This document shows, one piece after another, positions 57,771-64,000 of a stretch of 64,000 bases of DNA (position 1 is its first letter; every line of letters starts with the position of its first letter). Origin of the DNA: Globodera rostochiensis (taxonomy: Eukaryota; Nematoda; Chromadorea; Rhabditida; Heteroderidae); contig JAEVLN010000016.1 of assembly GCA_018350325.1 (NCBI GenBank), forward strand, positions 610,193 to 674,192, given 5' to 3'. A program made the translations under genes and the position numbers. Below the pieces are notes generated by a model. That model worked only from the letters and a program-made list of their open reading frames with translations. It searched no databases and was not told the DNA's origin.

Positions 57771-58274
57771 TCGACTTTGATTTGGCCGAAAATGGGAAAT
57801 GCAAATATTTCTGAATAATTTTGATATTTCTGAATAATTTTGATTGAGAATGATTTGGGCAGCAGGAAATGGTCCGCACGGAACTTGTACTCCAACCCTT
57901 CCCCCACATCCTTGTCCTTTACGGAGCCAGCTGGGCAGCCAGCACCAAGGTCATCTAAACCCCATCAGTCATTGCATTACCAATAAAAGTAGCATGGGGA
58001 TGAATGGGAGTTGAAGTATTGGGGGTGGGTGGGGGGATTCCTTTTTAGTGAGGAAGGATGGAAGAATGGGTTAGATAATTCGTCGCTTTGCAATAGTGAA
58101 GACAGATTTTGTGGGATTGGCGGAGATGAAAATGATGGGAAGAGTGGGGGGGGGGGATGAGGTTTGCCAAAAACAGCAGCGGAGGGCTGTAGGGGGGAGA
58201 GGGGGGGGCGAGGGGGGAAGGGGGGGGGAGAGGGGGGGGGGTGGGGGAGGGGGGAAGGTGGGGGGAGGGGGGAA

Positions 58275-58345
58275 GGGGGGGGGGGGGGGGGGGGGGGGGG
58301 GGTAGGGGTGCCGCTGTCCCTCCCCCCCCCCCCCCCCCCCCCCCC
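58275..58345. repeat. Facing G28 and C24 homopolymers
   Basis: A run of 28 G is followed by a 15-base spacer region (TAGGGGTGCCGCTGT) and, after CCCT, a run of 24 C: a near-perfect hairpin of homopolymers. G-rich GGGGGAGGGG modules precede it for about 100 bp. Confidence 0.9.
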
Positions 58346-59094
58346 ACCTCTGGCTGGACCATCCATTCATTCATTTATTCAGCTGGGCATATGAATTATT
58401 CATGGCCCACGGGCTCCGGGAATCAAATGGTGGAATGAAAAAGGCCGGCAGCGAGGGGAATATGCAATTTTGAAAGGCTAGCAGCTCCATGAATAATTCA
58501 TTCCCTACCCCAGCCCCCAACGTATTCATTCTTTTCCAATAGTTGTCCCCTGGCCAAGTCACCCCCCCATTCCCCATAACATTGCTTATTCATTCTAAAC
58601 AAAACACAAACCATTAATCAGAGCACTGGATGCTTGCTTGGCAGGTTAGTAATAGGAGAAGAATGGAAAGGAAAAGAAAGTGAAATGATCAAGGAATACC
58701 TAATATGAAATGAAGCTGAAGCATAAAAAGAGAGATATCAACAAAAGATGAATAGTTCGTTCAATTAAAAATGAAAAAGGTTTTAAGCATGGATTGATGG
58801 GCCTAGGGTTTTCCGCATGGTCTCGGAGGTCGGCGGGAGGGATGTCATGTTGGTCGTTGCACCCCCCCCCCCCCCGGACAAAGTGAATGGGCGCTTATTA
58901 ACTAACCCTCGTCCCACGAGTGTATCAGTGGCAAAACACTGCCGCACTATGGGGAGGCAAAAGGCGGCGGAATGGAAAGGAAACAACCAGTTTGGCTCGG
59001 TTCTTCTGACTGGCCCAAGCGGTTAGTGCCCATCAGTCCCATTCCGACCTCGTCCCACCTGTTCCAGCGCCAAATCGCGGAAATGCGTCCCTCC

Positions 59095-59162
59095 TCCCCT
59101 CCCCTCCCCTCCCCTCCCCTCCTCTCCCCTCCCCTCCCCTCCTCTCCCCTCCCCTCCCCTCC
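59095..59162 (+). repeat. CCCCT tandem array
   Basis: About twelve CTCCC/CTCCT units with two CTCTC interruptions at regular spacing. Confidence 0.85.
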
Positions 59163-62100
59163 CGCTTCCGCACCCTAACCAATTCAACCCCCCCCCCCCC
59201 CCCCGATCATCTCGCCTCGCCGCTCTCCACTCAAAACCTGTCGGCCATCAGTCGCACTCCGTGCGGAGTTGTCGTTGTGGTCGGTGGAAAGGTCGCTTTG
59301 GGCAGAGGGGGAAGAACGGGAGAGGCGGGAACAGTCAGCCGACGCGCGGGCGTTGGGTGGCACGGAATTCCGCAAAATTGCAATTTCGAGTTATGAATGG
59401 GAAGAAAACGGGCGGGGGGGGGGGACAAGTCGGACGAACCAACTTAAAAAGCATTTGTGCTTCCATCAGCTAACGCCGTCCGTTCCTATGCTCGGATATA
59501 TTCATGCATATCATACATATGTATATATATACAATATATCACCCCCCCCCCCCCCGCATTTTGCTGTTTACCCACTCCGGTGCTCCCCAAATTGCCAAAA
59601 TTAGCAACCGATGTGTCTATTTTCGTCCTCCCTTTTCTCCCCGGGGGGCTTATCCCCCGCCCGCCGATGCTTCGTCGGCTGTTTGCTCACCCACGGAGAC
59701 TCTCTGCCCTTTTGCCTGCGTGAAAATGCAAAATTTGATACCAATTCCCTCACTCACTATCAGCCACAACGAACGCTCTCTTTGACCCATCCCCCCCCCC
59801 CCCCCAACGAATGTTTTTCCTCGTCACATTCACTTCACTCGTTTTAGTCGCTTTTCGGCATTAATCCATCAATCCTTGGAGGTATTCCAAAACGAAACAA
59901 ATTTGTGAAAGTGATGAAATTGGGGAGATCGAAGGGACGAGGGACGGGCGGGCGGAGATAGTAGGAACCGGATTTCGTAGCAAATTAGCGATGACAAATA
60001 ATTATGTACAATAAATAAAAGTGGGAGAGGCGTGGGGGGGCGCTGACTAACCGACAAAATTTGACCCCTTTTAAAGCAACAAATTCATTCATTTTCCATA
60101 AAAGTTCAAAAACCACTGACTAACTGTGGAAGAATAAACGCATTTTATTCAATTTGTAAAGAATTCCCCGGATTTGTGTCATGTGTAGGAAAATTCAGAA
60201 AGAGTGATGTGTGGGGGAATGGACGTCCGACCAGTTTTTGACGCATTTATATAGCACTGAAAATAGGGGCAATTGCCCTCGTCGACCCAAGAATCGGGGG
60301 AAGGGGGAGGTGCGCTTTGCGCAATCCGAAATGGGTCATCCCCGTGGGGGCGGGTGGAAGAGAATTGGGTCATCGGATGGTGCAAAAAATGGATGGAGTT
60401 GTTGTTAGTTTCGCGCTCATCCCCGCCCCGCGCAGCAAAGAAAGGGTCAGTCATTCCATCCTTCCATTGCGCAAGGAAAAAGCACGACGAAGTTGGGAGG
60501 GGGGGGGGGGAAGGGGGGGGGGGAAGGGGGGGGGGGAAGGGGGGGGGGAGGCGGGAGGGGGGGAGGGAAAAGTCCATGCCCATGTGTCGACGACGTATTG
60601 TTGAAGGGATTTGAGGAAAGGAGAAGAGAGGTCGTGATGACCCACTGAAAGACCAGTTGATGGGATGGCATTTAGATGCATTTTAAGGGGGGAGGGGAGG
60701 GGGGAGGGAGACATTCTTCGGCGTTATTGCTTCTTTGATTGGTTGGTCACCTTCCTCTTGTTGAAAACAGCAATTTTGAGATTGTTTCGAGGAATCATTT
60801 TTTCTGATTTTTGGATCTTTTAAAAGTGTAATTCTTAAAACCAACTAACTCAAGAGTTAAAGGTCTATAAAAGGCATGCAAATGAGATGAAACAGTGAGA
60901 AAATCAAATGAGACGGACGGAATCTCAAGCAGAAACAGTGTGGGTAAAGAGAAGGCACGAGCACAATGTGTCGCCGTCGATTCGTCGTCCAACTCCCCCC
61001 CCCCCCTTTTCCCATCTTCATCTCATCCCCATCTCCTCCATCATCCGGGTGGGTACTGGCTGAAAAGGGCCGGTTGTTGTTGTTGTCGGCTTTACTCTGT
61101 TCGATGGTGTTGTCGCCGGTCAGTTCACCGCCGCGATGGGCATAACCAGTTCAGAGAGGGGGGGAGGGACCAGAACAGAACAGGATATTTGCCCGAAGGG
61201 CAGGATATTAATGGAAGAAGAGGGAAAGTGTGGGCGAAGGGCGCGCGGATTCAGTTGGTGAAAGTGGGAAGAGAAAAAGAGAGGGGGGGGGGGGGGGGGG
61301 GGAGCGGGTTGAGCGGTGAATTGTGAGGGGGGGGGGCATAACGAGTTCTTGCGCGCTTATTTTTGGAAGCAAGCGACGAATAATGAATGCATCAGTCGTC
61401 AGTAGCAAAAGGGGGGGGGCGTGGATAGTCAGGATGGGCCCGGGGCAGGCTTTGTTTTCAACAGCGGGAACCAGGGACGGGGAATGCCTGCAAATGTTTG
61501 AATGTATGCACATATTATTCAACCACCCACCACCACCCGCTTCGTCCTCATCATTGTACTCGTCACTCGCCTCTCCCGTCGCCCAAAATGCTCTCCCCTA
61601 TAAACCGGTTCATCATCATCCACTCTCTCTTCAACTGCTTATCATTCATTTCTATTTATTCACAATGCCTTCTTTTCCCGTTTTGTTGTTGCCGGAGTTG
61701 GTGGATGGGAATGGGATAGGGCAGAGAAGAGGAAAAGCACAAAGAATAGGGGAGGGAGGGGGGGGGGGGTGATTGAGGGAAACAATGCTTTTGATGGGGG
61801 GGGGGGGGATTGGTTTAATCTACTGTTGTATCACTGTGTAAATCAATGCGAGTTTCGATAGTCAATGCAAAACGCCGTTGGCGACAATCCCGGCAGACAA
61901 AATCAATAATCAGCCAAAAGGGCGCTATGTGATTTCGTCAGTGGTTGATTTCGTCAGTGATTGACTTCGTCAGCAATTTATTTTTGATTTTATTTAGTAA
62001 AATGAATAAAGTATTTGTATATAAAAGGAATTTAAATTGAATTTAAATGATTTAGTACTATAATACAGATATAATATAAAAACTCTCTCGGTTACATTCC

Positions 62101-62359
62101 ACAAAAAGATAGGAATAGGTAACCCAAGTTTAATGCAATGATCTGCTTCTTATCCACCCATCCGCGGCATCAGCTTCAAGCACTTCCTTATTGTTCAATA
62201 TTTGAAGGGGGCCTGTCCATGTTTTCTACAGAGATAAATGACCATTTCCCAAAAAGCGGAGGTCAAATACGTATGAATGGGCATGCATATGGTAGATAAA
62301 AGGCAATGTTTTTTACCAATGTTCGAGCTTAGGCTTATTAAAACTCAATTCATTTATAT

Positions 62360-63272
62360 TAGAGCACGGACCGATCGAGATTTTCGATCGAAATCTCGAT
62401 CGAAAAAATTTGGCCTGACCGAGATTTTTCGAGATTCTCGATCGTAATCTCGATCGAAAAGTTTCGAGATTCGATCGAGATTCTCGATCGAAAAAATACC
62501 GAGATTTACGATTTTCTGTTTAAATTTACTTGAATTCTACGTGAAAACCTAAGAAAAAAAACGGACAAAAGGTCCCAAAAATCGGAAAAAATGTTCCCTT
62601 CCCCATGTATGTTAAATAAGGGTAGCATGGGACCGGACTACCGGTTTTTAGGTCCCGGTATTTTTTAATGAAGTCTCGGCTCCGGTTTTTCTGGTCCCGG
62701 CCGGAACCGAAGCATTATTTTCGGTTAATTTATTGCAATTTGTTGTTTTTTAATTTATTCATGGCAATATTTTTTTAAAGAAAATTGCTTAAAAACCTCA
62801 AATTTCACATTTTAATTCAATTTTTCTTGTTAAAATTGTTCAAAAAAGGCAAAAAGTCAGTTTATCCCAGGGGACGGGTCGGATACAGGGATGGGCGGAA
62901 AGTTATTTTAAAAAAACAGACAACGGAATTTCGCCCATCTCTGGTCGGATATGTACTTTTTTTTTTAAATTAACTTTTTTTATTATTACCTAATAATCGG
63001 TCATGATTTTGAACTTTGATTTTATGGAATTTGTTGTTATTTTCCCCTTCCAGCACTGACAATAAGATTTACAATACTGAATAATAAATTCATTTTGGAA
63101 ATTGACAATCAAAAAATTTTTGAAAATCTCGAAAAATCTCGTGAGATTTTTCGAGATTCGAGATTTTACGAGATTCTCGATCGAAATCTCGATCGAACAA
63201 ATTTTTTCGAGATCTTCGAGATACGAGATTTTTCGAATCGTAATCTCGATCGGTCCTCAAGTCCGGGCTCTA
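62360..63272. mobile_element. hAT-like non-autonomous element with TCTCGATCGA words
   Basis: Ends TAGAGCACGGACCGATCGAG and CGGTCCTCAAGTCCGGGCTC-TA are inverted with a small loop. A perfect 8-bp duplication ATTTATAT flanks them (62352-62359, 63273-63280). Both ends are followed by ATCTCGATCGAAA words in opposing orientation. No transposase frame. Confidence 0.8.
62886..62943. mobile_element. 58-bp miniature hAT-like insertion
   Basis: Starts CAGGGATGGGCGGAAAG and ends TTCGCCCATCTCTG (inverted), flanked by a perfect 8-bp repeat GTCGGATA (62878-62885, 62944-62951). Inserted inside the element 62360-63272. Confidence 0.8.
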
Positions 63273-63373
63273 ATTTATATTATATCAGTATTAAAGTACT
63301 AAATCATTTAAATTCAATTTAAATTCCTTTTATATACAAATACTTCAATCAATTTTACTAAATAAAATCAAAA

Positions 63374-64000
63374 TAAATCACTGACGAAATGAAATCAATC
63401 ACTGACGAAATCAATCACTGACGAAATCAATCACTGACGAAATCAATCACTGACGAAATCAATCACTGACGAAATCAATCACTGACGAAATCAATCACTG
63501 ACGAAATCAATCACTGACGAAATCAATCACTGACGAAATCAATCACTGACGAAATCAATCACTGACGAAATCAATCACTGACGAAATCAATCACTGACGA
63601 AATCAATCACTGACGAAATCAATCACTGACGGAATCAATCACTGACGGAATCAATCACTGACGGAATCAATCACTGACGGAATCAATCACTGACGGAATC
63701 AATCACTGACGGAATCAATCACTGACGGAATCAATCACTGACGGAATCAATCACTGACGAATCAATCACTGACGAAATCAATCACTGACGAAATCAATCA
63801 CTGACGAAATCAATCACTGACGAAATCAATCACTGACGAAATCAATCACTGACGAAATCAATCACTGACGAAATCAATCACTGACGAAATCAATCACTGA
63901 CGAAATCAATCACTGACGAAATCAATCACTGACGAAATCAATCACTGACGAAATCAATCACTGACGAAATCAATCACTGACGGAATCAATCACTGACGGA
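63374..64000 (+). repeat. 16-bp tandem array ATCAATCACTGACGAA
   Basis: About 39 copies of ATCAATCACTGACGAA with almost no drift. A contiguous block of nine copies (about 63620-63765) carries GACGGA instead of GACGAA, ended by a one-base-shorter unit, and the variant reappears at the window end. The array continues beyond the window. Confidence 0.95.

Larger units (their letters stand above)
57771..61927. other. Long intergenic region upstream of the IRF2BP-like gene
   Basis: About 4.2 kb without a supported gene. It contains many G or C homopolymers (58150, 58275-58302, 58322-58345, 58861-58874, 59189-59204, 59542-59555, 59793-59805, 60499-60550, 61287-61302, 61796-61808), a CCCCT array (59095-59162) and a short ATAT run near 59519-59540. 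Open frames are Pro- or Gly-rich shadows of these tracts. It may include the promoter and enhancers of the corepressor gene. Confidence 0.5.
61928..64000. mobile_element. Palindromic element with TTTCGTCAGTGATTGA words (runs off the window)
   Basis: The left arm (61931-62085) starts with three words GATTTCGTCAGTG(G/A)TTGA, then AATGAATAAAGTATTTG, ATATAAAAGGAATTTAAATT and TGATTTAGTACTA. The right arm (63281 on) carries these in inverted order and then the word array 63374-64000. The hAT-like element 62360-63272 lies between the arms. Confidence 0.8.

Noticed and set aside
63374..64000. CRISPR array
   Set aside because: The 16-bp units are directly adjacent with no unique spacers; the genome is eukaryotic. 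The same applies to the 27-bp and 37-bp arrays.

Overview
The window is eukaryotic and almost certainly from a plant-parasitic (tylenchid) nematode, possibly a cyst nematode. Genes are split by many short introns, usually 37-60 nt, with GT donors and TTTCAG- or TTTAAG-like acceptors. A PAX-type paired-domain gene has a diverged nematode-like sequence, and the nematode telomere hexamer TTAGGC recurs in repeats. The genus is inference. All gene models were built by hand from splice sites, reading phase and remembered protein families; no search was run.

Layout. 0-7.1 kb: end of one possible gene, then three low-complexity blocks (G-rich, C-rich and a 3.9-kb CCT/CCG array). 7.1-11.3 kb: a frame-broken gene (+) and a nine-exon multi-pass membrane protein (-). 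11.4-12 kb: a foldback element. 13.1-15.5 kb: BOLA1 (-) with a 2-kb repeat-filled intron. 15.6-18.6 kb: foldback elements, including a 1.6-kb palindrome with a mirrored pair of solo LTRs. 19.2-21.2 kb: a paired-domain (PAX) gene (-). 21.2-30.8 kb: mostly repeats, hAT-like elements and word arrays. 30.9-32.8 kb: a 557-aa transposase-like gene (+). 33-35.3 kb: nested palindromes. 35.8-37.0 kb: secreted Cys-rich protein A (-). 38.3-44.4 kb: a 27-bp array, an intact MULE whose terminal repeats are 14-bp word arrays, two hAT-like elements and another foldback. 44.9-46.3 kb: a basic protein and secreted Cys-rich protein B (+), 28 bp apart. 46.6-50.4 kb: a helical-repeat-like gene (-). 50.8-54.6 kb: HIKESHI (+). 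55.2-57.8 kb: an IRF2BP-family gene (-). 57.8-61.9 kb: intergenic, rich in G and C homopolymers. 61.9-64 kb: the start of a palindromic element ending in a 16-bp tandem array that runs off the window.

The most unusual content is the repeat landscape. Many elements have arms made of short private 'words' repeated in tandem on one side and inverted on the other. One encodes a full MULE transposase and may show how the others move. Others carry hAT-like ends with 8-bp target duplications and are nested inside one another. Separately, four gene models each need one 24-29-nt intron to stay in frame; each of these introns has GT...AG ends and an in-frame stop.

The host genes look like ordinary single-copy genes (iron-sulfur handling, Hsp70 nuclear import, transcriptional corepression, a developmental transcription factor) embedded in this repeat-dense DNA. 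The two secreted Cys-rich proteins are paralogues.
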